From contig NZ_JABBVZ010000023.1 in NCBI RefSeq assembly GCF_012933365.1, positions 1 through 46,371 on the forward strand: a stretch of 46,371 bases of DNA. The letters are read 5' to 3'. This DNA is from Sulfobacillus harzensis. Its GTDB lineage: Bacteria; Bacillota; Sulfobacillia; Sulfobacillales; Sulfobacillaceae. The position numbers and the translations under genes were made by a program. The notes beneath the pieces were generated by a model. The model did not search any database, had not been told where the DNA came from, and saw only the letters and a list, made by a program, of their open reading frames with translations. Shown one piece after another: positions 7,919-15,868 of the stretch. How positions within the stretch are numbered: the first letter of the stretch is position 1; each line of letters starts with the position of its first letter.

Positions 7919-8533
7919 ATGGACTGGACTTGGGCGGTAATTGTGGCGGCTTTAGCGATCGTTGTCATTTGGGCGGTTTCCCGTCCCATCCGCCTGGTTA
8001 TGGCGGCTGAGGTTGACGGTCTTACAAGTCGTCTCTCCATAGAGGTCCGCTATGCCTACATCCACCGCCAAAAGGAGTGGAATCCGCCGGTATGGCCGCA
8101 GTCTTCAAAGCATCATAACCCCAAGGAACCGTCTTTTTCGCTCACGCCGCACCTCATCGACGAAGCCATTTGGGCGTTTCGCGTTCTCAATCGCATCACC
8201 GACCAGCTCTGGCACCGCATGCGAGTGGAGAGGTTCGACTTATGTATTCGCGTGGGACTGGGCGACGCGGCCGCCACTGCGCTATGGATGGGACGGCTGA
8301 CAGATCTTGCCGCATGGTGGATTGGTTTGCGCATCGCGCCGCGCGCCCAGTCGGCTCCCTCCTGGGTGGTCGTGCCGAGCTTTGACGAGCCGCTCGTGGC
8401 AGGGGAATTTACCAGTATAATTCGGCTTCAGCCCTCCGATATTATCCTCGCGATCGTATACGGCCTCTTAGGCCAGCCTAAAGGAGGGCACACCTATGGA
8501 CAATCCGTCCAACACCACCAGCAGCACGCCTAA
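7919..8533 (+). CDS. DUF2953 membrane-anchored protein (YtfI-like)
   Basis: A 204-aa protein with one N-terminal membrane anchor (residues about 4-24) and a soluble remainder. The sequence and position immediately before ytfJ/gerW match the DUF2953 family (YtfI in Bacillus). Its function is unknown; linkage with gerW suggests a spore role. ATG 7919 places the transmembrane helix at the N-terminus; the best upstream purine stretch, AGGGG, is 12 nt away, so initiation may be weak. An upstream in-frame ATG at 7745 lies inside scpB and is rejected. It overlaps gerW by 38 bp. Confidence 0.78.
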   Translation: MDWTWAVIVAALAIVVIWAVSRPIRLVMAAEVDGLTSRLSIEVRYAYIHRQKEWNPPVWPQSSKHHNPKEPSFSLTPHLIDEAIWAFRVLNRITDQLWHRMRVERFDLCIRVGLGDAAATALWMGRLTDLAAWWIGLRIAPRAQSAPSWVVVPSFDEPLVAGEFTSIIRLQPSDIILAIVYGLLGQPKGGHTYGQSVQHHQQHA

Positions 8534-8963
8534 TCCGTCCGTGCATCCCATTGAAGGCTTGATGAAGACCGCCATGGAGTCCATCAAGGGGATGATTGAT
8601 GTCAACACGGTGGTCGGTCAACCGGTCGAGACCCGCGACGGCGGCACCATCATTCCTGTTTCACGGGTATCGTTTGGGTTTGCGGCTGGGGGCGGCGAAT
8701 ATTGGAGTCGGCCTACGGACAACGACGGCCACCCGTTCGGGGGCGGCAGTGGGGCGGGGGTTACCGTACACCCAGTGGGGTTCTTGGTCATGCATGGCGA
8801 CAACGTCCGCCTCCTGTCCGTGGACAAGGGCGATATCTGGGAGTCGCTGGCGAACAATGTGCCGCAGTTGATTGACCAGCTGCAGAGCATGTGGAAGGAC
8901 CGCGAGAATCCAGCCAGCAAGCGGCAGCGGAGCACCATCATCAACCCAGATACGGTGTCCTGA
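8496..8963 (+). CDS. ytfJ: GerW/YtfJ family sporulation protein
   Basis: Forespore protein of the GerW (YtfJ) family, needed in Bacillus for normal spore germination. It is 155 aa. Hallmarks are an N-terminal helix (HPIEGLMKTAMESIKGMID), the VNTVVGQPVETRDGGTIIPVSRVSFGF stretch beginning near residue 36, a glycine-rich loop FGGGSGAG, and a VTVHPVGFLV strand. RBS AAAGGAGG is about 8 nt upstream of ATG 8496. Only 4 bp separate its stop from the ku start, so gerW and the end-joining genes are probably co-transcribed. Confidence 0.93.
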   Translation: MDNPSNTTSSTPNPSVHPIEGLMKTAMESIKGMIDVNTVVGQPVETRDGGTIIPVSRVSFGFAAGGGEYWSRPTDNDGHPFGGGSGAGVTVHPVGFLVMHGDNVRLLSVDKGDIWESLANNVPQLIDQLQSMWKDRENPASKRQRSTIINPDTVS

Positions 8964-8967
8964 GCCT

Positions 8968-9738
8968 ATGAGGAGCCTTTACAAGGGGATTATCGGCTTT
9001 GGGTTGGTCTCGATCCCTATTCAGGTTTTCAAGGCGATGGAAAGTGAGCGGGTGACCACCCATTGGATCCATGAACCATGCCGAACCCGCATCCAATACC
9101 AGAAGTTTTGCCCGACGTGCGAGCGCCCCGTCCCCGCCGAAGAAGTGGCGACGGGGGCGCCGTTGCCGGATGGGCGTTTTGTGGTTTTGCCTCCAGCAGA
9201 TAAACTGCAGCCGGGCGACCATACCATCACCATTGTCAACTTTCCCGAACTGAAGGAAATTGATCCGGTGTTCTACGAGACCGCCTATTGGTTGAAGCCG
9301 GGTCCCGGAGGACAAAAGGCCTACCGCTTGCTGACCCGCGCCATGCGCGACATGGGGCGGGTTGCCCTGGCTGAAATGACATTACGGCAGCGGCCCTCGC
9401 TGGCGGTCGTGCGCGCCTACAACGAGACAACCTTGATGCTGCACCGCATGTACTATCCCGAAAGCCTCCGCCAGGACGGGGCATCGTTTGGGCCGCCGGT
9501 CGAAGAAAATATTCCGGACAAGGAATTGGCGATGGCTCGCACCCTGATTGAGCATATGGCCGAGCCATTTGAGCCGGAGCGCTACCCCAATCGCGCCCGC
9601 CTCGAACGTCTGAAACAAATCGAGGAGCTGATGCCCTCGGCAGTCATGCCTCAGACCACCCCCGAACGCGAAGTCATGGACCTGATGGAAAAGTTGAAGG
9701 CCTCGGTGGATGCGCGGGAAAAACATGGCGCCGGCTAA
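8968..9738 (+). CDS. ku: Bacterial Ku DNA end-binding protein
   Basis: Homodimeric ring that binds double-strand DNA ends and recruits the end-joining ligase/polymerase. At 256 aa it is near the family's lower size, with the start MRSLYKGIIGFGLVSIPIQVFKA typical of bacterial Ku. Its short tail lacks the lysine-rich extension of longer Ku proteins. ATG 8968 aligns the conserved N-terminus; an in-frame start within gerW is rejected. No clear Shine-Dalgarno precedes it, so it probably depends on coupling to gerW, whose stop is 4 bp away. In Bacillus, ku and ligD are forespore genes under sigma G; the gerW linkage suggests the same here. Confidence 0.95.
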   Translation: MRSLYKGIIGFGLVSIPIQVFKAMESERVTTHWIHEPCRTRIQYQKFCPTCERPVPAEEVATGAPLPDGRFVVLPPADKLQPGDHTITIVNFPELKEIDPVFYETAYWLKPGPGGQKAYRLLTRAMRDMGRVALAEMTLRQRPSLAVVRAYNETTLMLHRMYYPESLRQDGASFGPPVEENIPDKELAMARTLIEHMAEPFEPERYPNRARLERLKQIEELMPSAVMPQTTPEREVMDLMEKLKASVDAREKHGAG

Positions 9739-10585
9739 TCTTTCACCCGGCGACTTTGTCCCGCCCATGTTGGCGGTGACAGCCGATCGCCCCTTCTCGC
9801 GCGCCGGCTGGTGGTTTGAAACCAAGTGGGACGGGTACCGCGCCATCATCAGCCACGGCCGGACGTTTCATGTCTACTCCCGCCGCGGACATGATTTGAT
9901 GCGCTGGTATCCGGTTTTGCGCCAGGCCGCCCCATACGTACCGCAAGACACCGTCTTGGATGCGGAGCTGGTGGCCTGGGAGGACGGCCAGCCTAATTTT
10001 AGCGCGCTTCAGCAGCGACGGGCGGGCCACTATTTGCTGATGGTCTTCGACTGCCTGTATGCCCACGGCCGATGGCTGATGCATGAACCTTTCAAGACGC
10101 GCCTGGAAATTTTGCATCAAGTGGTGGCCACCCGGGGAATGATTGTGGTGTCAGAGGGCGTGGCGGAGCGTGGCGAGGACTACTTTCGCGCCATTGAAGA
10201 CATGAACCTTGAGGGTGTAATGGCCAAGCGGCTGGATGGCGCCTACTTGCCTGGCCGCCGAAGTCCCAGTTGGCAAAAGTTTTTAGCGTTAAAAAGCGCC
10301 TGGTTCTGGGTGACGGGCGTCCAGCAAAGCGACCATGAGCACTGGCTTTGGCATTTGGCCCGCGAGCAGGAGGGACGGCTGGTGGCAGCGGGCCGGGTGT
10401 CGGCGCCCGCGGGATGGACGGCATCGATGGAAACTGGGGCTGGCCGGCTATCTTCACCCTTGGCCGTTGAGGTCGCATATCGGGAAATCACGCATGAGGG
10501 GCATTTACGGCATGCAAGAGTCAGACAGTGGCGTCAAGGCAGCGTGGCCCAAAGTCTCCCACCCATACCGGATTCTCTATCCTAA
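9725..10585 (+). CDS. ATP-dependent DNA ligase, stand-alone (LigD-type ligase domain)
   Basis: Seals DNA breaks in Ku-dependent end joining. Motif I is ETKWDGYRA with the adenylated lysine near residue 33; motif III is DTVLDAELV; motif IV EGVMAKR and motif V WQKFLALK follow. A short OB-fold makes up the rest. There is no polymerase or 3'-phosphoesterase domain on this polypeptide; the polymerase is the next gene. ATG 9725 is inside the 3' end of ku (14-bp overlap); ATG 9710 is also possible. It overlaps the following gene. Confidence 0.92.
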   Translation: MAPANLSPGDFVPPMLAVTADRPFSRAGWWFETKWDGYRAIISHGRTFHVYSRRGHDLMRWYPVLRQAAPYVPQDTVLDAELVAWEDGQPNFSALQQRRAGHYLLMVFDCLYAHGRWLMHEPFKTRLEILHQVVATRGMIVVSEGVAERGEDYFRAIEDMNLEGVMAKRLDGAYLPGRRSPSWQKFLALKSAWFWVTGVQQSDHEHWLWHLAREQEGRLVAAGRVSAPAGWTASMETGAGRLSSPLAVEVAYREITHEGHLRHARVRQWRQGSVAQSLPPIPDSLS

Positions 10586-11384
10586 GCCTGGGCTGACACG
10601 GATGGACGTCCTGGGGTACTACGCGGAGGTGGCGCCGTATCTTCTACGGCTTGCCAAGGGCCGAGCCATTACGGTTAAGCGATGGCCGCACGGCGTGGAT
10701 GGGACCATGTTCTATCAGAAGCATCCGCCGGAGGGCGGTCCCATCCTGGTTGAGGATCTGCCCAGTCTGTTAACCTGGGTGGCACAAGGGGCCCTGGAGT
10801 TTCATGCGCCGCTGGGGCATGTGGACCAGCCCTTGCAACATGATTGGGCCATTTTAGACCTCGACCCCAACCCACCAGCCGGTTGGGAGAGTGTGATGGC
10901 GGTGGCCCGCGTGTTCCGGTCCCTCTTGGACTTGTTGGAGATCCCCTTTCTTTTAAAGACCTCGGGGCAACGGGGCCTACATTTTTACATTGCTATAGAG
11001 CCATTAGACCATCGGGAGGTCATGGCCATTATGGGGCGGTTGTCGGAAATGATTTGCCAGACGGTGCCTGAACTCGCCACGCTGGAACGGTTGAAGCGCG
11101 ACCGCGGCAATCGGGTATATCTCGACTATCTGCAAAATGGCTACCAGCGCACCACCGTGTTGGCGTATAGCCTGCGTGCGACCCCCAATGCCACCATATC
11201 CACACCGATTAGATGGGAAGACCTGGCGACTCCGGCGGACGGCTGGACCATGGAGCGGGTGCGGGCGCATCTCGGACGTCATGGGAATCTGTTTGAGTGG
11301 CAAGGACCTCGGGTCGATTTAGAGGGCGTGGCCCGCCGCCATGGCCTGCGGGCACAAGAGAGGAGGATGCCGAGTGACCGTTGA
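10512..11384 (+). CDS. LigD-type primase-polymerase, stand-alone
   Basis: Archaeo-eukaryotic-primase superfamily polymerase of the LigD PolDom type, which fills or extends ends with NTPs or dNTPs during NHEJ. The 290-aa protein carries the family start HPYRILYPKPGLTRMDVLGYY, the metal-binding DLDPN motif near residue 117, the SGQRGLHFYI strand with its catalytic histidine near 158, and a KRDRGNRVYLDYLQN block. ATG 10512 is chosen because GAGGGG lies about 10 nt upstream. The gene starts inside the ligase gene (74-bp overlap) and ends 11 bp inside the SNF2 gene. In Bacillus this activity is fused to the ligase. Confidence 0.92.
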   Translation: MQESDSGVKAAWPKVSHPYRILYPKPGLTRMDVLGYYAEVAPYLLRLAKGRAITVKRWPHGVDGTMFYQKHPPEGGPILVEDLPSLLTWVAQGALEFHAPLGHVDQPLQHDWAILDLDPNPPAGWESVMAVARVFRSLLDLLEIPFLLKTSGQRGLHFYIAIEPLDHREVMAIMGRLSEMICQTVPELATLERLKRDRGNRVYLDYLQNGYQRTTVLAYSLRATPNATISTPIRWEDLATPADGWTMERVRAHLGRHGNLFEWQGPRVDLEGVARRHGLRAQERRMPSDR

Positions 11385-12975
11385 GCCGGAGGCGCTGGCG
11401 ATGGCCCGGCAACTGGAAGCCTGGCCTCATCTGAAAGGGCATGTGAAACAGGGATTAGATTTGCACGCCTATCAGGTGGAAAGTGTTCTCAAGGTTGTCA
11501 ACGATTTGCAGGGACGGGCCATTTTGGCGGACGAGGTGGGGCTCGGGAAGACCATTGAGGCCGGATTGGTCGCGGCGGAGTTGAAGGCGCGCGGCGCCGT
11601 TCAGAACGTGCTGATTTTGGTCCCCGCCGGTCTGCAAACGCAATGGGTGGAAGAGCTGGGGGCCAAGTTCGGTTGGCAAGCGATGCGGGGGCCCAAAGAT
11701 CCGGGATGGCTTTGGGTTCTATCCATCGACACCGCCAAGCGGCCGCCGCTTTTGCACCAGTTGCAATACGTGCAATGGGATTTGGTGATTGTTGACGAGG
11801 CGCATCACTTAAAGAACACGCGTACGCAAAACTATCAGCTGGTGGAGGGGTTGAAGTGCGAACATCTCTTGTTGCTCACCGCCACTCCGATGGAAAATCA
11901 ACTCACCGAACTATATACCCTGGTGAATCTCGTCAAACCGGGGTTGTTTGGCCCGTATCTTCGCTTCTACCGCCAATTCATTCTTGATAAGCGCACGCCC
12001 AAAAATGCCGCCGAACTCCGAAAGCTGTTGAGTCAGGTGATGGTGCGAAACCAACGGCAATCGGTGGGGATTCCGTTTCCCGAGCGGGAAGTGACGCTGG
12101 TGCCGCTGAAACTGGGCCAAGCGGAACAGATGTTATACGATGAAATCTCGCATGCGTTGAAGCTGGAATATCGGCAGCGCATCGGGGCCGACCAGACGGT
12201 GCTGCCTCTTCTCATTTTGCAACGGGAGCTCTGTTCCTCGCCCCGGGCGCTGCTGCCGACATTGCGCTCATCGAGCTGGATCGGGGAGGGGCTTAATGGG
12301 TTGGTGGCCTTGGCCGAATCCATTGGCATCACGGCCAAAATGCGAGCGGTGCGCGATTTGGCCCGCCATGTGCAAGACCGCATGCTCATTTTCACTGAAT
12401 ATCGCGGCACCCAGGAAGCGCTAGTCGAATTTCTGCGCGACCAAGGGTTTGAGGCGGAGGCGTTCCACGGTGGGTTAAGGACGCGCGATCGGGATCAACT
12501 GGTCGAGTGGTTCCGGTCCGGCAAGCGCATTTTGGTTTCCACGGAGGCCGGCGGACAAGGCATCAACCTGCAGTTTTGCCACGTGGTGGTAAATTTCGAC
12601 TTGCCCTGGAATCCCATGCGGATTGAGCAACGCATCGGCCGCGTCCATCGAATCGGTCAAACCCATCCGGTAGAGATTTATAATCTTTACGCCGTCAATA
12701 CCGTGGAGGAGAACATCTTGCGGCTCTTACACGAAAAAATTGACCTGTTCCGCACCGTCATTGGGGAACTGGATGTGATTCTTCGCCATATTGAACGCCG
12801 CGGCAGTCTCGAAAAACGGCTCATTGATATTTTCTTCTGGGAGGATGACCAGGACAGCGTAATCGCACGTCTTGACCAATTGGGCAACGAGTTTTTGGCC
12901 GCCCGCCGGCGGCTGAGTTGGCCCAACCCTGATACGGTGGTCGACGCCTCCGAGAGTGGCCAATCCCTGCTCTAG
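11374..12975 (+). CDS. SNF2-family DNA translocase/helicase
   Basis: Superfamily-2 ATPase of the SNF2/RapA type, expected to translocate on double-stranded DNA and remodel bound protein. Of 533 aa, the first RecA lobe has Walker A ADEVGLGKT (near 53-61) and DEAH (near 141); the second lobe has STEAGGQGINLQ and the arginine-finger motif QRIGRVHRIGQ (near 419). No accessory HIRAN, SWIM or methylase domain is seen on this chain. GTG 11374 with AGGAGG 7 nt upstream gives an 11-bp overlap with the polymerase gene. I infer a role in clearing or remodelling nucleoprotein at breaks; this is not proven. Housekeeping transcription recycling (RapA-like) is the alternative. Confidence 0.88.
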   Translation: MTVEPEALAMARQLEAWPHLKGHVKQGLDLHAYQVESVLKVVNDLQGRAILADEVGLGKTIEAGLVAAELKARGAVQNVLILVPAGLQTQWVEELGAKFGWQAMRGPKDPGWLWVLSIDTAKRPPLLHQLQYVQWDLVIVDEAHHLKNTRTQNYQLVEGLKCEHLLLLTATPMENQLTELYTLVNLVKPGLFGPYLRFYRQFILDKRTPKNAAELRKLLSQVMVRNQRQSVGIPFPEREVTLVPLKLGQAEQMLYDEISHALKLEYRQRIGADQTVLPLLILQRELCSSPRALLPTLRSSSWIGEGLNGLVALAESIGITAKMRAVRDLARHVQDRMLIFTEYRGTQEALVEFLRDQGFEAEAFHGGLRTRDRDQLVEWFRSGKRILVSTEAGGQGINLQFCHVVVNFDLPWNPMRIEQRIGRVHRIGQTHPVEIYNLYAVNTVEENILRLLHEKIDLFRTVIGELDVILRHIERRGSLEKRLIDIFFWEDDQDSVIARLDQLGNEFLAARRRLSWPNPDTVVDASESGQSLL

Positions 12976-12985
12976 CCGATACAAT
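12957..12985 (+). promoter_or_regulatory. Weak candidate promoter before the thioredoxin-fold gene
   Basis: TGGCCA (12957-12962), a 17-bp spacer and TACAAT (12980-12985) overlap the 3' end of the SNF2 gene. It would let the thioredoxin-fold gene and panC be expressed apart from the end-joining operon. Confidence 0.3.
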
Positions 12986-13027
12986 GGGGCGAGGAGATGG
13001 TGGCATGAGAGTGTCCCGAGAGCGGGG

Positions 13028-13717
13028 ATGAGTGTATTTAGTGTCCGAGACCGCCGCATGTTGCGTGAGATGTTGGCCGATGTGACGCGACCCGTGGGCG
13101 TTTTGGCCTATGCAGAGGATAGCCAGCGACCGGCGGTGGAAGATTTGATGGGGGAATTGGCGCGCTTAACCCGTGGGCCGCTGTCCGCCCAGGTGTTGAA
13201 TGACGACCACGATGGCGCGCTTATCCGTGCTATTGGATTTCAGAGAACTCCAAGCTTTGCCTTTGTTAATGCGCATGGCGAAATCGCCCCCGTGGAGATG
13301 GTGGGCTTGCCGACCGGCTACCAGTTTGGGGCTTTCTTGAACATGCTTTTAGTGTTGAATCGCGGTCGCCTGAATCTGTCCCATGCCGTACAGGGGGCCT
13401 TAAAAAACGCCGGGCGCGACGTTCGGCTTGAGGTTGTCGTGGCCGCGACCTGCCCTAACTGTCCTGGGGTGGTGCGGTTGGTTCAGCAGTGTGCGCTGGC
13501 CAACCCAGCCCGTATACGGGCGGTGAGCATCGATGCCATCCAGCATCCCGATTTGGCAGGCCCTGGGGTGGAGGCGGTGCCGCTCACGCGTATCTGGGTT
13601 GAGGGTCGGATGGCCGGGGAGCACACCGGTCTCATGTCAGAACAGCAATTATATCAGCTGATCCAAGGAGCGCTGAAAGGAGTACGGTGGCGTGACAGAA
13701 CGATTGGACAACATTGA
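13028..13717 (+). CDS. Tandem thioredoxin-fold protein with a single CPNC motif
   Basis: A 229-aa soluble protein resembling glutaredoxin-like protein disulfide oxidoreductases and the AhpF N-terminal domain: two thioredoxin folds in tandem. The first (about 15-110) has lost its active cysteines but keeps a TP cis-proline near 74. The second has TCPNCPG with cysteines near 142 and 145 and a VP cis-proline near 200. Only one redox centre remains. ATG 13028 follows a GCGGGG stretch too close for an ideal Shine-Dalgarno, so the start is less certain. It ends inside the panC start region. No partner peroxiredoxin is nearby. Confidence 0.7.
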   Translation: MSVFSVRDRRMLREMLADVTRPVGVLAYAEDSQRPAVEDLMGELARLTRGPLSAQVLNDDHDGALIRAIGFQRTPSFAFVNAHGEIAPVEMVGLPTGYQFGAFLNMLLVLNRGRLNLSHAVQGALKNAGRDVRLEVVVAATCPNCPGVVRLVQQCALANPARIRAVSIDAIQHPDLAGPGVEAVPLTRIWVEGRMAGEHTGLMSEQQLYQLIQGALKGVRWRDRTIGQH

Positions 13718-14546
13718 GGAGGCGCGGGCCTGGGCGCGGCGCCAGCGATCGCGGGGCGATTCGGTGGCGTTGGTTCCGACCATGGGGGCGCTCCACCGGG
13801 GCCATTTAGCGTTGGTTGAAGAAGCCCAGCGGCGAGTCGAGCGGGTCGTGGTGTCGATTTTCGTCAACCCGCTGCAATTCGGGCCGATGGAGGATTTGGC
13901 CCGCTATCCCAGGACCTGGGAACAAGACTGGGAGCGGTTGGCATCGTTGGGTACGGATGCGGTTTTTGCCCCCTCCGTGGACGTCATGTACCCCAACGGG
14001 CCGGCCTTGACGCGCGTCAATGTGGAACCCCTGTCGGGGGTGCTCTGCGGGCGGACCCGCCCTACCCATTTCCAAGGGGTGGCCACGGTGGTTAGCAAGT
14101 TGTTCAACATCCTTCAACCAGATGTCGCGGTCTTTGGGGAAAAGGACTGGCAGCAGTTGGCAATTATTCGTCGGATGGTGGACGATTTGAATTTTCCCGT
14201 GTCGGTGGTGGGGGTGCCGACGGTGCGGGAAGAGAGTGGATTGGCGCTGTCCTCGCGAAACCAATATTTGACCGATGACCAGAAAACGCAGGCCACCGCC
14301 CTTTATCGTGGGCTGGCGACGGCCCGGGACCGTTATCGCGCCGGTGAGCGTCGGCGGGAGCCATTGCGCCAAATCGTGCTGGACGTATTGAGCGGGGCGG
14401 GCATCGAGCCGGAGTACGTGGAATTGGTTCATCCTGACACCCTCGCTCCCGCGCCGGACATATTGGACGGGCCGACCCTCTTGGCGCTTGCGGCGCGCCT
14501 CGGCAAAGCGCGGCTCATTGACAATGTGATTCTTGGCAGGAGTTAA
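13692..14546 (+). CDS. panC: Pantothenate synthetase PanC
   Basis: ATP-dependent condensation of pantoate and beta-alanine to pantothenate. 284 aa, normal for the family. Motifs: VPTMGALHRGHLALV (HxGH nucleotide-binding motif, near 29-43), FVNPLQFGP, GVATVVSKLFNILQPDVAVFGEKDWQQ (KMSK-like region), and EESGLALSSRNQYL. GTG 13692 has GGAG about 9 nt upstream and overlaps the preceding gene by 26 bp. panB and panD are not in the window. Confidence 0.96.
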   Translation: MTERLDNIEEARAWARRQRSRGDSVALVPTMGALHRGHLALVEEAQRRVERVVVSIFVNPLQFGPMEDLARYPRTWEQDWERLASLGTDAVFAPSVDVMYPNGPALTRVNVEPLSGVLCGRTRPTHFQGVATVVSKLFNILQPDVAVFGEKDWQQLAIIRRMVDDLNFPVSVVGVPTVREESGLALSSRNQYLTDDQKTQATALYRGLATARDRYRAGERRREPLRQIVLDVLSGAGIEPEYVELVHPDTLAPAPDILDGPTLLALAARLGKARLIDNVILGRS

Positions 14547-14562
14547 GCCAAGCCCGCATATA

Positions 14563-14582
14563 CTCCCCTGGACAAGGGGGGA
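14563..14582 (+). promoter_or_regulatory. Hairpin covering the spmA Shine-Dalgarno
   Basis: CTCCCCT (14563-14569) can pair with the purine run AGGGGGGAG (14574-14582), which is also the ribosome binding site of spmA. In the 41-bp panC-spmA gap this may lower spmA translation when transcribed from upstream. The stem is short, and a chance complement to a G-rich RBS cannot be excluded. Confidence 0.35.
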
Positions 14583-14587
14583 GCGGT

Positions 14588-15199
14588 TTGGTCAATGTTG
14601 TCTGGCTGGTTCTGATTGTCGGCGGCATTATTGTCTCAGGACTCCACCACACCATGTTGCCGGTCACGCAAGCGGTTGTCACGGGAACAGAAAAAGCCGT
14701 GGAGGTCGCTTTTGGGTTCATTGGCATCTTGACGCTCTGGCTGGGCATGGCCCGTATTGCCGAGGAATCGGGGCTAATGCGCGCCTTCGCCCGTTTTCTG
14801 GCGCCTATTGTTTCACGGCTCTTTCCCGGCATTCCCGCCAATCATCCGGCGATGGGCAATATGGTGATGAACATGGCGGCCAACATCTTGGGCATGGGAA
14901 GCGCCGCCACGCCGTTTGGCCTAAAGGCCATGGAGGAGCTGCAAAAACTCAACGATGTCAAAGATCGGGCATCGGCCAACATGATTACCTTTTTGGCCAT
15001 CAACACCGCATCGATCAATCTGGTCCCAGCCACTGTCATTGCACTCCGGGTGGCCGCCAATTCTAAGGATCCAACCACTATTGTCGGTCCGACCATTATT
15101 GCCACCTGCTTTTCCACGTTGGTCGCGGTGGTGGCCGACCGCATCTTCCGCCGGATGAGCCGAGATGATACGGCTCCGCCTCCAGATGGCGGCGTCTAA
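14588..15199 (+). CDS. spmA: Spore maturation protein A (SpmA)
   Basis: Membrane protein needed for proper spore core dehydration in Bacillus, in the nucleoside-recognition (Gate) domain family. The 203-aa protein has about five hydrophobic segments and the family block MGNMVMNMAANILGMGSAATPFGLKAMEEL (written around residues 95-124). TTG 14588 follows AGGGGGGAG. Its partner spmB, normally the next gene on the same strand, is here on the opposite strand, and the two stop codons overlap. Confidence 0.94.
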   Translation: MVNVVWLVLIVGGIIVSGLHHTMLPVTQAVVTGTEKAVEVAFGFIGILTLWLGMARIAEESGLMRAFARFLAPIVSRLFPGIPANHPAMGNMVMNMAANILGMGSAATPFGLKAMEELQKLNDVKDRASANMITFLAINTASINLVPATVIALRVAANSKDPTTIVGPTIIATCFSTLVAVVADRIFRRMSRDDTAPPPDGGV

Positions 15200-15732
15200 T
15201 GATACATCCAGTGAGAAACAGCCACGGCGGCCACGAAGCCGGCCAAATCGCCAATCAAGGCCACGGGCAGCGCATAGCGGGTGCGTCGGACGGCAATGGA
15301 TCCGAAGTAGAGGGTAATGACGTAAAACGTCGTGTCGGTGCTGCCCTGAAGTGTTGAGGCGAGCCGCCCCACAAAAGAGTCAGGGCCAAAGTGGTGCAGG
15401 ATGCCCGTGGTAATGCCGAGTGCCGCCCCGCCGGAGAGCGGCCGGACCAGCATTAGCGGCACCACCTCGGCGGGAACGCCGACGTAGGCGAGCGGTTTGG
15501 AGAGCATCCGGATGACAAAGTCTAAGGCGCCGGACGCTTGGAAAATGTTTAATGCCACCAAGATGCCCACCAGGAAGGGGATCATTTTGATGGCCATCTG
15601 AAAGCCTTCCTGGGCGCCCTCGACAAAGACATCATAGATTTTGATGCCCCGAAGCCAGCCATACAGCGGGATGGCGGCCAATAAGAAAGGGATGGCCCAA
15701 ACCGAGATTGTATCAATAATGTGATTGAGCAT
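15196..15732 (-). CDS. spmB: Spore maturation protein B (SpmB), inverted relative to spmA
   Basis: Partner of SpmA in spore core dehydration. 178 aa; hydrophobic throughout with the Gate-domain blocks FVEGAQEGFQMAIKMIPFLVGI, the MLVRPLSGGAALG stretch and STDTTFYVITLYFGSIAVRRTRYALP. The start at 15732 has a strong GGAGGAG 5 nt upstream on the minus strand; the longer frame upstream runs into the ridA promoter region and is rejected. Its TAG and the spmA TAA share bases 15197-15198, so the genes converge with a 4-bp overlap. Confidence 0.94.
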   Translation of the reverse strand: MLNHIIDTISVWAIPFLLAAIPLYGWLRGIKIYDVFVEGAQEGFQMAIKMIPFLVGILVALNIFQASGALDFVIRMLSKPLAYVGVPAEVVPLMLVRPLSGGAALGITTGILHHFGPDSFVGRLASTLQGSTDTTFYVITLYFGSIAVRRTRYALPVALIGDLAGFVAAVAVSHWMYH

Positions 15733-15868
15733 TTGTCTCCTCCGGACATACCCCAAAGCAATGGCTCCTGGTATACTGAACCCGCGCTGGTTAAATGCTA
15801 AAGAGTGGATCAGGGCCTGTCTCAACATATACAAAAGTGGGCCGATCCAGAACGGAAGGAGCGTCATC

